Below the pieces are notes generated by a model, which was given only the letters and a program-made list of their open reading frames with translations, had not been told where the DNA came from and searched no databases. DNA of 64,000 nucleotides from Micromonospora mirobrigensis (GTDB lineage Bacteria; Actinomycetota; Actinomycetes; Mycobacteriales; Micromonosporaceae): contig NZ_FMCX01000001.1 of assembly GCF_900091555.1 (NCBI RefSeq), positions 992,001 through 1,056,000 on the forward strand. The letters are read 5' to 3'. This document shows, piece by piece, positions 38,785 through 46,901 of this stretch. The position numbers and the translations under genes are program-made. The first letter of the stretch is position 1. Every line of letters begins with the position of its first letter.

Positions 38785-39153
38785 ATGACCGGGCGTACGA
38801 CAGTCGACGTACTGTCCCTTGAGGACTTCAAGCAACGGTTGGCGGGCCGGTTGGCCGAGGCCGAGGCCACGCTCAGGAAGCTCGGTGTTGGCGCGGGCCG
38901 CCCGCCGGCCCTCGGCCGCTTCGCCGACGCGGGTGACAACGCGGACCGCTACGGCGACGTGCTGGTGCACTACGTGACGCAGGTCGACCGGCTCCGGCTG
39001 GCCGTGGCTGCCGCCGACGCGGCGACCGACACGATCATCACCAACTACCGGACGGCCGAGGAGCGCAACGCGGCCAACGCCGCCGAGATCATCCAGGCGC
39101 TCAGCGGTGTGGACGCGGCGCTGGGCGGGGCGGGGGAGGATCAGGGTGTCTGA
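38785..39153 (+). CDS. WXG100-like YxxxE protein of the second module
   Basis: This helical protein of 122 residues has a C-terminal NYRTAEERNAANAAEII segment whose Y-R-T-A-E matches the YxxxE secretion motif and the same place in the protein at 27378-27914. A WXG turn is not evident. It overlaps the following Gly-rich gene by eight bases, so the two are coupled. It is probably exported by the ESX system. Function unknown. Confidence 0.75.
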   Translation: MTGRTTVDVLSLEDFKQRLAGRLAEAEATLRKLGVGAGRPPALGRFADAGDNADRYGDVLVHYVTQVDRLRLAVAAADAATDTIITNYRTAEERNAANAAEIIQALSGVDAALGGAGEDQGV

Positions 39154-40555
39154 CTACGCCAGCCGCTACCAGCACGCCAGCCACCGCGAGCTGTACGACG
39201 CCGTCAAGGCCGGCGACCCGGGGCAGGTGGAGACCCTGGCCGCCCAGTGGACCGCCGCCAGGGACATCGTCGAGGGCCTCGCCCGGGAGCTGGGCGCCGA
39301 CCTCGACAAGCTGAGCAACAGCTGGACGGGCACCGCCGCGCTGGAGTTCCAGGCCCGGCTGGGGCTGGTGGTCGACTACTCGCGGGCCCTCTCCGACGGC
39401 ATGGCCGACGTGCACCGGGCGCTGTCGCTGATGTCCGGCCACCTGGCCACGGCTCAGCAGGTCGCCGAGAGCCCGGAGGCCACCGACGACAACGACCGGA
39501 CGATCTCCGGTGCGGTCCGGGGCGGCGCGGTCTTCGGGGTGGCCGGCGCGGTGGTCGGCGGCCTGATGGGCCACGAGCAGGACAAGGCCGAGCAGGAGCG
39601 GGCCCGGCAGCGGATGGTGCAGGTGGTGGCCGAGCTGGCCGCCGGCTACGACACCTCCGCGTACGGTCGGATGCTCCCGCCCCCGCCGCCGCACCCGGAG
39701 ATGCCGGGCAGCCTGACCGGGTCCGCCGTCGCGGCGGCCGGGATCGGCGGGGTCGGCGGCGTCGGCTCGGTCTCCGCCCTGGGCAGCGGCTCGGGCGGTG
39801 GCGGCAGCCGCAGCACCAGCCCGACCGGTTCGGTCTCCGGGTTCTCCCCCACCGGCGGCGCCGGCGGCGGTTCCCACTCCGGCAGCTACTCCGTCGGCGC
39901 GGTCCCGTCCGGCACGGCGGGCGCGGTCGTCGACCCGATCGGTGGCGGCGGCGGCGTGACCGGCACCGAGCCCGGCGGCACCTCGCTCGCCGGGGTCCAG
40001 CCGGGCGCGGCCTCCGGCCTGCTCACCGGCGGCGCCGGTCAGCCGGCCGGCACGGTCACCACCCCGTCCGGGGGCGGCAGCGGCCTGCTCCTCGGGGGCG
40101 GCGCGACGGCGGCCGCGGTCGGCGGGGTGCTCGGCACCGGCGCGCTGGCCGGGTCGGCGCGGCCCGCGACGTCCGTGCCGACCCGCGCGGGCGCCGGTGG
40201 CATCGGCGCGGAGGGACGTTCGGCGGCCGGCAGCGGTCGACTCGCGGCCGGCCGGGCCGGCGCGGGTCTCGGCGCCGAGGGCCGTTCCGCGGCCGGCAGC
40301 GGCCGGCTCACCGCCGGCCGGGCGACCGGCGGCGGTCCGGGTCGCTCGGGCGCGTTCGGTGGCGAGGCCGGCCGGTCCGGGATGGGCGTCGGCAACGGCG
40401 GCCGCGCCGGGGCCGGGCGGCCGGGGGTGCTCGGTGGCCGGGGCGGGCAGGACGAGGGTGAGACCGACGAGCGGCTCACCTGGCTGACCGAGGACGAGAT
40501 GGTCTGGCAGGACGGCGAGGCCGGCGCCCCGCCGGTGCTCGGCACCGACCGCTGA
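39146..40555 (+). CDS. Large W-x-G/Gly-rich ESX-associated protein of the second module
   Basis: This 469-residue protein has a helical first 190 residues, with the W-T-G turn in LSNSWTGTAALEFQAR near residue 60. About 250 residues of Gly/Ser/Ala low-complexity sequence follow, containing two copies of AEGRSAAGSGRL-x-AGRA. The end is LTWLTEDEMVWQDGEAGAPP. It parallels the protein at 25795-27381 in every part. GGGGGAGG lies before the GTG start. It is a likely secreted substrate or surface protein, with no function known. Confidence 0.8.
   Translation: MSDYASRYQHASHRELYDAVKAGDPGQVETLAAQWTAARDIVEGLARELGADLDKLSNSWTGTAALEFQARLGLVVDYSRALSDGMADVHRALSLMSGHLATAQQVAESPEATDDNDRTISGAVRGGAVFGVAGAVVGGLMGHEQDKAEQERARQRMVQVVAELAAGYDTSAYGRMLPPPPPHPEMPGSLTGSAVAAAGIGGVGGVGSVSALGSGSGGGGSRSTSPTGSVSGFSPTGGAGGGSHSGSYSVGAVPSGTAGAVVDPIGGGGGVTGTEPGGTSLAGVQPGAASGLLTGGAGQPAGTVTTPSGGGSGLLLGGGATAAAVGGVLGTGALAGSARPATSVPTRAGAGGIGAEGRSAAGSGRLAAGRAGAGLGAEGRSAAGSGRLTAGRATGGGPGRSGAFGGEAGRSGMGVGNGGRAGAGRPGVLGGRGGQDEGETDERLTWLTEDEMVWQDGEAGAPPVLGTDR
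40206..40325 (+). repeat. Internal coding repeat in the Gly-rich protein
   Basis: Two units encoding AEGRSAAGSGRL-x-AGRA begin about 69 bases apart. The DNA of the units differs mainly at third codon positions, so the protein repeat is older than a recent slip. Confidence 0.6.
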
Positions 40556-40574
40556 CCGACGACCCGACATGCCT

Positions 40575-40609
40575 CGATGGCCCGCCCCGCACCCCGGGGC
40601 GGGCCATCG
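40575..40609 (+). terminator. Terminator closing the ESX locus
   Basis: CGATGGCCCGCCCCG and CGGGGCGGGCCATCG pair perfectly (15 bp) around a 5-nt CACCC loop, 20 bases after the stop. Confidence 0.82.
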
Positions 40610-40797
40610 CCCACTCTCCCCCTGAACCCCCGCCCCACCAAGATCAACGGGCCGCAGCACGGGCCGGGAAGCCACGCTTCGCCGCAGGTGGCGGGGAGGG
40701 TCCGGGCGCGACGACACCGGTCGGTCCACAGTGCTCGACGTGAGGGCGGTCACGGCCTCGCCGACCTCGCCGAGCTGCGGTCGACCGGACCGGACGA

Positions 40798-40803
40798 TAG
40801 GTT
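40798..40803 (+). promoter_or_regulatory. -10 element, leaderless promoter
   Basis: TAGGTT, six bases, then GTG at 40810, with no ribosome site. Confidence 0.45.
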
Positions 40804-40809
40804 GGACCC

Positions 40810-41244
40810 GTGCTGCCCGTAGCGATCGCCCGCCCCCACTGGCCGGCGACGCTCCGCTCGCTGCGCAGCCTCACCCGGCTGGCGATCGCCGCCCTGGTCC
40901 TCGCCGCCGGCCTCGGCGGCCCGTTCGGCGCCGGCATGCCGGAGACCAGGACGGCCTCCCCGAGCCTCTGGGCGACCGCCGTCGCGCACCCGTCCCCGGA
41001 CGCCGGCGCGACCCTGCCCGTGGCCTCCACGTCGGCAGCCGCCCGGTCCGCCCCGGCCACCACCGTCGACCCGTCCGGGTCCGACCGGCACGCGCCGCTC
41101 GCCGCCGTGCAGCCCGCGCCGCCGGTCGTCGCCTCCGTCGACCGGTCCGCCGACGCCCGGGCGCCCCACCCTTCGCCGGTCGTCGCGCCGTCGACCGAAC
41201 CCGGCCGGGACTCCGTCGGCCGGCGGGGCCCTCCGCCGCGCTGA
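40810..41244 (+). CDS. Secreted or membrane-anchored Ala/Pro-rich protein, unknown
   Basis: This 144-residue protein has an N-terminal span (residues 24-40, LAIAALVLAAGLGG) followed by about 100 residues rich in Ala, Pro, Ser and Thr without recognisable fold. It is probably anchored with a disordered tail outside. Its reading frame is supported by the leaderless promoter spacing but by no domain. I do not recognise it. Confidence 0.5.
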   Translation: MLPVAIARPHWPATLRSLRSLTRLAIAALVLAAGLGGPFGAGMPETRTASPSLWATAVAHPSPDAGATLPVASTSAAARSAPATTVDPSGSDRHAPLAAVQPAPPVVASVDRSADARAPHPSPVVAPSTEPGRDSVGRRGPPPR

Positions 41245-41389
41245 GCAGCGGCAACTCCCGGCGCCCGCTCGGCCGCGCCGGACCGCCACCCCGGCACGCG
41301 TACGTCGCCGCGCCGTGGCCCGTGTGCCGAACCCGCCGACCGGGTACCCGACCTTCCGTCCACATCGTTCCCACCGTTAGGTGCTGGTG

Positions 41390-42238
41390 ATGCAGACCGT
41401 GCTCTCCTCCGTCATGCTCGACGTCCCCCAGGCCGCCGTCATCTGGCTTGCCCTGCTCGTGGTCCCGGCGATCGCCGTGGCCGGGCTGGTCGTCCGACCG
41501 TCCCGCTTCCGTTCGGTGGTGGCCGGCCGGATCCGCGGCGCGGCCATGCCCAGCACGTTGGAGTTCGCCGCGGAGAAGCGGGAACTCGACAGGTACGCCG
41601 AGGAGATCACGGTGGCCGCCGACCGGGCCGCCACCACCGCCGAGCGCCGCCGCACCGAGTGGCTGGCCGCGCAGGACGAGGTGGAGGCGGCGTGGCAGGC
41701 CACCCAGGAGGCGGAGGCGGGCGTCCGCCGGCTCGACGCCGCCGCCGCCATGCCGCTGCCGCAGACCACCCGGACCCCCGCCGAGTACGTCGAGCGGGAG
41801 CGTTTCCTGCACCGGGTCGCCCGGGAGGCCCACGAGCGGCGGGAGCTCTCGGCGGAGCAGCTGGCCGACGCCCTCGCCCACCGCAACGGCTGGGACCCGC
41901 GGCTGCACCCGGTCGAGCAGGAGCTGGTGCTGCGGCGGGCCGTGCTGGACAACCAGCTCGCCCGGCACCGCAGGGCGCACGAGCGCGAGCAGGCCGCCTG
42001 GCGGGCCGCCGAACTGGCCGCCGCCGCGGCGCGCAGCCTCCGCCAGGAGGCCCTGCGGGCGGCCGGGCGTACGCCGGAAGCCGAGCCGGTGTCGCTCCTC
42101 GCCGACCTGCGGCGGGCGGCCGACACCACCGGTGACCTGGGCCCGGCGGCCCGGCGGACGGTGGACGGGAACACCCGGGACCTGACCCCGGTGACCTCCG
42201 GTCGGCCCGCGGGACGGGCGGCGGTCGCCGCCTGGTGA
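41390..42238 (+). CDS. Membrane-anchored coiled-coil protein, unknown
   Basis: The protein of about 282 residues has one N-terminal span (AAVIWLALLVVPAIAVAGLVV, residues 11-33) and then an Arg/Glu/Ala-rich coiled coil (about 60-230) with TAERRRTEWLAAQDEVEAAW. The C-terminus is polar. It is a bitopic protein with a long cytoplasmic helix. I know no function. TAGGTG six bases before the ATG resembles the leaderless signal. A GTG nine bases upstream (41381) is also possible. Confidence 0.7.
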   Translation: MQTVLSSVMLDVPQAAVIWLALLVVPAIAVAGLVVRPSRFRSVVAGRIRGAAMPSTLEFAAEKRELDRYAEEITVAADRAATTAERRRTEWLAAQDEVEAAWQATQEAEAGVRRLDAAAAMPLPQTTRTPAEYVERERFLHRVAREAHERRELSAEQLADALAHRNGWDPRLHPVEQELVLRRAVLDNQLARHRRAHEREQAAWRAAELAAAAARSLRQEALRAAGRTPEAEPVSLLADLRRAADTTGDLGPAARRTVDGNTRDLTPVTSGRPAGRAAVAAW

Positions 42239-42265
42239 CGGCGGGCGGAGCCGGCCGGGCTCGGC

Positions 42266-42271
42266 TAGCGT
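42266..42271 (+). promoter_or_regulatory. -10 element, leaderless promoter of the DUF1232 gene
   Basis: TAGCGT, six bases (GACGGT), then ATG at 42278, with no ribosome site. Confidence 0.5.
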
Positions 42272-42277
42272 GACGGT

Positions 42278-42610
42278 ATGGACCGCACGTGGTTGCTGGT
42301 GATCGCCGGAGTGGTGCTGCTCGCCGCCCTGGTCGGCGCGGTGCTGCTCGCGGTCCGGGTGGTCCGCGTCCGGCGGATGCTCGGCGCCCTCGGGGTGGGC
42401 GGCAAGGTGGCGTTCTACGGCGCGCTGATCTATACGATCTCCCCGGTGGACCTGCTCCCCGACCCGATCTACCTGGACGATCTGGGCGTGCTCGCCGGTG
42501 CGCTGATCTTCCTCACCCGGCTGGTCCACCGGCGCCGCGCCCAGGGGCTGCTGACCGGCGATCAGGACTTCCCGCCGCAGCCGGACCGGCTCCGCCGCCC
42601 CGTGTCATGA
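42278..42610 (+). CDS. DUF1232 membrane protein
   Basis: The 110-residue protein has an N-terminal span (residues 6-28) and the DUF1232 motif YTISPVDLLPDPIYLDDLGV (about residues 52-71), then a second hydrophobic stretch (ALIFLT) and a basic tail. The family is widespread and its function is unknown. It fits the leaderless promoter exactly. Confidence 0.85.
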   Translation: MDRTWLLVIAGVVLLAALVGAVLLAVRVVRVRRMLGALGVGGKVAFYGALIYTISPVDLLPDPIYLDDLGVLAGALIFLTRLVHRRRAQGLLTGDQDFPPQPDRLRRPVS

Positions 42611-42659
42611 TCGGGCGGGCCGGACATCCGGCCCGGATCTTCAGGACAGGGGACGGGAC

Positions 42660-43082
42660 ATGGCGGGCGACCACCGGTTGGACCCACGCGACGAACGGGT
42701 CGACGCGTTCTTCCGGGTACGGCACCTCGCCACGTTGACCACGCTGCGCGCCGACGGCACCCCGCACGTCGTACCGGTGGGGGTGACCTTCGACGCGGAG
42801 GCCGGGCTGGCCCGGGTGATCACCTCGGGCACCTCGGCCAAGGCCCGGCACGTCGCCGCGGCCGGCCCTGAGGGCACACCGGTGGCGGTCTGCCAGGTCG
42901 ACGGCCGGTGGTGGCTGACGGTGGAGGGGCGGGCGGTGCTGCGGACCGATCCGGAGGCGGTGGCGGAGGCCGAACGCCGGTACGCCGAGCGCTACCGGCA
43001 GCCCCGCCCGAATCCGGAGCGGGTGGTCATCGAGATCGCCGTCACCCGCCTGCTCGGCAGCCTCGCCCCGCTGCCCGACTGA
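42660..43082 (+). CDS. PPOX-class, probably F420-dependent, flavoprotein-like protein
   Basis: The 140-residue split-barrel protein starts with DERVDAFFRVRHLATLTTL, then DGTPHVVPVGVTFD and TAKARHV-like SAKARHV, with NPERVVIEIAVTRLLG at the end. This is the pattern of the TIGR03668/PPOX F420-binding families of actinobacteria. It probably binds F420 or flavin and acts in reduction. Substrate unknown. GGGGACGGGAC lies ahead of the ATG. Confidence 0.82.
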   Translation: MAGDHRLDPRDERVDAFFRVRHLATLTTLRADGTPHVVPVGVTFDAEAGLARVITSGTSAKARHVAAAGPEGTPVAVCQVDGRWWLTVEGRAVLRTDPEAVAEAERRYAERYRQPRPNPERVVIEIAVTRLLGSLAPLPD

Positions 43083-43277
43083 CCGGCGCGGCCCCAGCCG
43101 CGTGGCCGTTGAGCGCACGGGGCGGAATCATCCTCCGCTGCGGGTCGTTGTGCCTCACCGGTGGCGGCCCGACCAGGACCGCCACGACCCCGAGTACGTC
43201 GAGCGCCCTTCCCGGTGCTTGCGCCCGCGTCCACGAACCCGGCGCGGGCGGCAAACCCCCCGAATGGAGCTTCAGGG

Positions 43278-43943
43278 ATGCATCCGATCTTCCGTAACGG
43301 CATGCTCTCCGTCGCCGGCCTGCTGGTGTCCGGTGGCGTGATCGCCGGACCGGCGGTGGCCGCGCAGGCCGCACCCGCCGTGGCCAAACCGGTCACCGCG
43401 ACCAAGGACGCCAAGAACGGCAAGGACGCCAAGGGCGGCAAGGGCGAGCGCCGCGCCGGCTACGAGTACCAGGCGCAGCCGAACTTCTTCTACTGCGGCC
43501 CCGCCTCCACCCGGATCGCCCTGTCCGCCGAGGGCAAGGAGGTCAGCCAGGACGAGCTGGCCCGCAAGCTCGGCACCACCGAGAACGGCACCGACTCGGC
43601 GCTGGACATCACCCGGGTGCTCAACGAGTACACCGGCGGCAGGTACCGGACCACCGAGATCCGGGACGACGTGGCGACCCGGGAGCAGGTCGAGCGGCTG
43701 CGGGCCGACGTGCGCTCGGCGGTCGACCAGGGCCGGCCGGTGGTGGCCAACATCCTGGGCGGCGCGCGCGACGTCGATGGCGTCGAGCACAGCTACCCGG
43801 GCCACTACCTGACCGTGGTGGAGTACAGGGACGGCGGCGACACCGTGCTGATCGCCGACCCGGCCCGCCCGGACGAGCCGGAGTACTGGATGGACGTGAC
43901 CGAGCTGGCCAACTGGATCGCCGGCCGCGGTTACAGCTCCTGA
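43278..43943 (+). CDS. Secreted C39-like peptidase-domain protein
   Basis: The 221-residue protein has a signal peptide ending in AQAAPA (about residue 33), a Lys/Asp/Gly linker and a C39-like papain fold. The Cys is in NFFYCGPASTRIAL, the His is in SYPGHYLTVVEY and the Asp is in LIADPAR. The triad order fits secreted C39-like peptidases; the target could be a peptide or cell-wall protein. GGAG is 8 bases ahead of the ATG. Its last 13 bases overlap the convergent M20 gene. Confidence 0.82.
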   Translation: MHPIFRNGMLSVAGLLVSGGVIAGPAVAAQAAPAVAKPVTATKDAKNGKDAKGGKGERRAGYEYQAQPNFFYCGPASTRIALSAEGKEVSQDELARKLGTTENGTDSALDITRVLNEYTGGRYRTTEIRDDVATREQVERLRADVRSAVDQGRPVVANILGGARDVDGVEHSYPGHYLTVVEYRDGGDTVLIADPARPDEPEYWMDVTELANWIAGRGYSS

Positions 43944-45103
43944 CCCGAGCGGCACACCTCGTCGACCAGGCCGGCGAGCAGGGCGACCCGCGGCACCACC
44001 GAGTCCAGGTCCAGCCACTCGGCGGGGCTGTGGTCGTCCCCGCCGACCGGGCCGAGCCCGTCGAGCACGGCCGCGCCCGCCTCGGCGAGCAGGTTGGCGT
44101 CGGCACAGCCACCGGTCGCGGTGTGCGACACCGGTAGGCCGATGCCGGCGCCGACCTTTCCGGCCAGCTCGGTCAGCCGCCGACCGCGGGCGCCCGGCTC
44201 CCAGGGCGGGGTGGGGGCGTGCACGGCCAGCTCGCCCCGGACCCCGGAGACCATCGGGGTGGCGACCAGCCGGCGGATCTCGGCCAGCGCCGCCTCGTAC
44301 TCGCCGGTGCGCCAGGCGCGCAGGTCGATCAGGAGCCGGGCCCGGTCGGCGACCACGTTGGGCCGGCCACCGGCCTCCAGCAGGCCGACGTTGACGGTGA
44401 CGCCGGGCCACCGCCCGTTGAGGGCGTCCAGCGCGACGGTCAGCCGGGCCGCGGCGAGCAGCGCGTTCGCGCCCCGCTCCGGCTCGATGCCGGCGTGCGC
44501 GGCCCGGCCCCGCAGGGTCACCTCCAGGTCCGCGACGCCCTTGCGGGCGGAGACCAGGTCACCGTTGTCGCGGGCGCATTCCAGGCAGAGCGCCACGTCG
44601 ACCTCGGCCCCGAGGGTACGCAGCAGCGGACGGCTGCCGGTCGACCCGATCTCCTCGTCCGGCGTGCAGACCAGCACCAGTTCGGCGTACCCGTCGAGGC
44701 CCAGCGCGGTGAGCACCTCGACGGCGGCGAGCCCGGCCAGCAGCCCGCCCTTGTCGTCGCTGACCCCCGGCCCGTACGCCCGGCCGTCCTGCACCCGGAA
44801 CGGCCGGGCGGCGGCCGTGCCGGGCGGGAAGACGGTGTCCAGGTGACCGGCGAGCAGGATCCGGCGGGTGCCGCGACCCCGTCGCCGGGCGACCAGCACG
44901 TCGCCGAGCGGCCGGCCGTCCGGGTCGGCGACCGCCTCCCGTTCGACCGCCATCCCGGCGGCCAGGCACCAGGTCTGCACCAGGTCGGCGGCGGCGCGCA
45001 GCCCCTCGACGTTGCCGGAGCCGGAGTCCACGGCGACCAGCCGGGCCAGCCGGTCGTGGTACGCGGCCAGCCGGTCCCCGGCCGCCGCCAGCAGCGGGCC
45101 CAT
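43931..45103 (-). CDS. M20 family metallopeptidase (CPG2/ArgE type)
   Basis: The 390-residue dizinc peptidase has HLDTVFPPG (His-x-Asp, about residue 92), GVSDDKGGLLAGL (bridging Asp), CTPDEEIGS (catalytic and ligand Glu) and HSPAEWLDL at the C-terminus (His ligand). A lid domain (about 180-290) carries RAAHAG. It cleaves short peptides or acyl-amino acids inside the cell. It is the last gene of the amino-acid importer operon (TGATG junction with the ATPase), so an imported dipeptide is the probable substrate. Confidence 0.9.
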   Translation of the reverse strand: MGPLLAAAGDRLAAYHDRLARLVAVDSGSGNVEGLRAAADLVQTWCLAAGMAVEREAVADPDGRPLGDVLVARRRGRGTRRILLAGHLDTVFPPGTAAARPFRVQDGRAYGPGVSDDKGGLLAGLAAVEVLTALGLDGYAELVLVCTPDEEIGSTGSRPLLRTLGAEVDVALCLECARDNGDLVSARKGVADLEVTLRGRAAHAGIEPERGANALLAAARLTVALDALNGRWPGVTVNVGLLEAGGRPNVVADRARLLIDLRAWRTGEYEAALAEIRRLVATPMVSGVRGELAVHAPTPPWEPGARGRRLTELAGKVGAGIGLPVSHTATGGCADANLLAEAGAAVLDGLGPVGGDDHSPAEWLDLDSVVPRVALLAGLVDEVCRSGQEL

Positions 45104-45897
45104 CAGAGCACCTTGTCCAGGAACGCGCGGGTCCGGTCGTGCCGGGGGTTGCCCAGCACCTCGTCCGGTGGCCCGGCCTCGACCACCACCCCGCCGTCGA
45201 GGAAGGCCACCGAGTCGGCGACCTCCCGGGCGAAGCCCATCTCGTGGGTCACCACGATCATCGTCATCCCGTCGGCGGCGAGCCCCTTCATCACGTCCAG
45301 CACCTCGCCGACCAGCTCCGGGTCGAGCGCCGAGGTGGGCTCGTCGAAGAGCATCAGCTTGGGGTGCATGGCCAGCGCCCGGGCGATCGCCACCCGCTGC
45401 TGCTGCCCGCCGGAGAGCTGCCCCGGATAGTTGCCGGCCTTCTCGGCCAGCCCGACCCGGTCCAGCAGCCGCAGGGCCTCGGCACGGGCCTTGTCGCGCG
45501 GCGTGCCGAGCACCCGGATCGGGGCCTCGATCACGTTGCCCAGCGCGGTGAGGTGCGGGAAGAGGTTGAACCGTTGGAAGACCATGCCGATGTCCCGGCG
45601 GCGGCGGGCCACCTCACGGGCCTTGAGTTCGTACAGCTTCTCGCCGTGGCGGCGGTAGCCGACGAGCTCCCCGTCGACGGAGAGCTGGCCGCCGTCGATC
45701 CGTTCCAGGTGGTTGATGCAGCGCAGGAACGTGGACTTGCCGGAGCCGGAGGGGCCGAGCAGGCAGCTCACCTCGCCGGGGGCGACGCTGAGGTCGATGC
45801 CCTTGAGCACCTCGATCGGGCCGTACCGCTTGACCACGTCCTGCGCCCGGACCATCGGCCGGGTGGCGGTCACGGGGGTCTGCTCGGTGACGGTCAT
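45103..45897 (-). CDS. Polar amino-acid ABC transporter ATP-binding protein
   Basis: The 264-residue ATPase is of the GlnQ/HisP class: Walker [11 protein letters not shown]-loop [12 protein letters not shown], signature [15 protein letters not shown], Walker [13 protein letters not shown] and H-loop [11 protein letters not shown]. The ATG overlaps the permease stop (ATGA). It powers uptake with the neighbouring permease and binding protein. The family favours arginine, glutamine or other polar amino acids and opines. Confidence 0.95.
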   Translation of the reverse strand: MTVTEQTPVTATRPMVRAQDVVKRYGPIEVLKGIDLSVAPGEVSCLLGPSGSGKSTFLRCINHLERIDGGQLSVDGELVGYRRHGEKLYELKAREVARRRRDIGMVFQRFNLFPHLTALGNVIEAPIRVLGTPRDKARAEALRLLDRVGLAEKAGNYPGQLSGGQQQRVAIARALAMHPKLMLFDEPTSALDPELVGEVLDVMKGLAADGMTMIVVTHEMGFAREVADSVAFLDGGVVVEAGPPDEVLGNPRHDRTRAFLDKVL

Positions 45898-46748
45898 CGG
45901 ACGCCTCCCCGGGCGAAGCCGCGGCCGAACCGCCGCTCGATCAGCCACTGGCCGGCGGAGAGCAGGCTCACCAGGGCCAGGTACCAGATCGCGGCGACGA
46001 ACAGCAGCGGGATCACCTTGTAGTTGTTCTGGTAGACGGTCTGCACGGCGGTCATCAGGTCCCGGCCGGCGATGATCGAGACCAGGGCGGTGGACTTCAG
46101 CATGGTGATGGTCTCGTTGCCCATCGGCGGGATGATCACCCGCATGGCCTGGGGCAGCACCACCCGGCGCAGGGTGAGCGCGGGGCTCATGCCGAGCGCG
46201 GCGGCGGCCTCGGTCTGCCCGTCGTCGACGGCGAGGATGCCGCCGCGGATCACCTCGGCGGCGTACGCCATCTCGTTGAGGGACAGGGCCAGCACGGCGG
46301 CGACGGTGCCGGTGACCACGACGCTTGTCGGCTTGTCGAACAGGATGGTGCCGGTGAACGGCACGGTCAGCGTCAGCCTCGGGAAGAGTGCGCCGAGGAA
46401 GCCGAAGAAGATGATCTGGACCAGCAGCGGGGTGCCCCGGAAGACCCAGATGAAGGCCCAGGAGACGCCGCGCAGCACGGGGTTGGCCGACAGCCGCATC
46501 ACGGCGAGCAGCACCCCGCCGACGGTGCCGAGCACCATGGCCAGCAGGGTCAGCCAGAGCGTGGTGACCACGCCGTCGAGGACGTAGTCCTTGAACAGGT
46601 ACTCCCGGATCGTGCCGGGTTCCAGGTTGGGGCTGTCGAACAGCGCCCGGAGGAAGAGTGCGGCCAGTCCGACCACGAGCAGCGCGGTCGCCCAGCGCCC
46701 GTAGTGCCGGACGGGGACCACCCGTACGGTGTCGGTGTCGGTCGTCAT
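45894..46748 (-). CDS. Polar amino-acid ABC transporter permease
   Basis: The 284-residue protein has about five spans and the HisMQ-type motif [20 protein letters not shown] (about residues 183-202) for docking the ATPase. [15 protein letters not shown] is typical of the family. Only one permease is encoded, so it probably acts as a homodimer. The ATG follows GGAGG by eight bases, 153 bases after the binding protein gene, with a long hairpin in that gap. Confidence 0.94.
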   Translation of the reverse strand: MTTDTDTVRVVPVRHYGRWATALLVVGLAALFLRALFDSPNLEPGTIREYLFKDYVLDGVVTTLWLTLLAMVLGTVGGVLLAVMRLSANPVLRGVSWAFIWVFRGTPLLVQIIFFGFLGALFPRLTLTVPFTGTILFDKPTSVVVTGTVAAVLALSLNEMAYAAEVIRGGILAVDDGQTEAAAALGMSPALTLRRVVLPQAMRVIIPPMGNETITMLKSTALVSIIAGRDLMTAVQTVYQNNYKVIPLLFVAAIWYLALVSLLSAGQWLIERRFGRGFARGGVR

Positions 46749-46814
46749 TGCGGTGCCTCCAGCGGCGGGGTCCGCGGCGTTGCGGAGCCCGCGGTCGCGA
46801 ACGGAAACGGTGCG

Positions 46815-46875
46815 GCGGTCGCCGGGCGCCTCTCCGGGCCCGCCCTCACGGATGCGGAGGGCGCCCGGCGACCGC
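46815..46875 (-). terminator. Long hairpin between the binding-protein and permease genes
   Basis: GCGGTCGCCGGGCGCC and GGCGCCCGGCGACCGC form a perfect 16-bp stem with a 29-nt loop. In ABC operons such hairpins cut or protect the message so that binding protein is made in excess. Confidence 0.75.
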
Positions 46876-46901
46876 TGATCAGGGGTGGTGGTCCGCCAGG
46901 A

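Noticed and set aside
40644..41363. Reverse-strand frames across the Ala/Pro-rich protein
   Set aside because: No start signal or domain; the forward frame has a membrane span and the leaderless promoter spacing.
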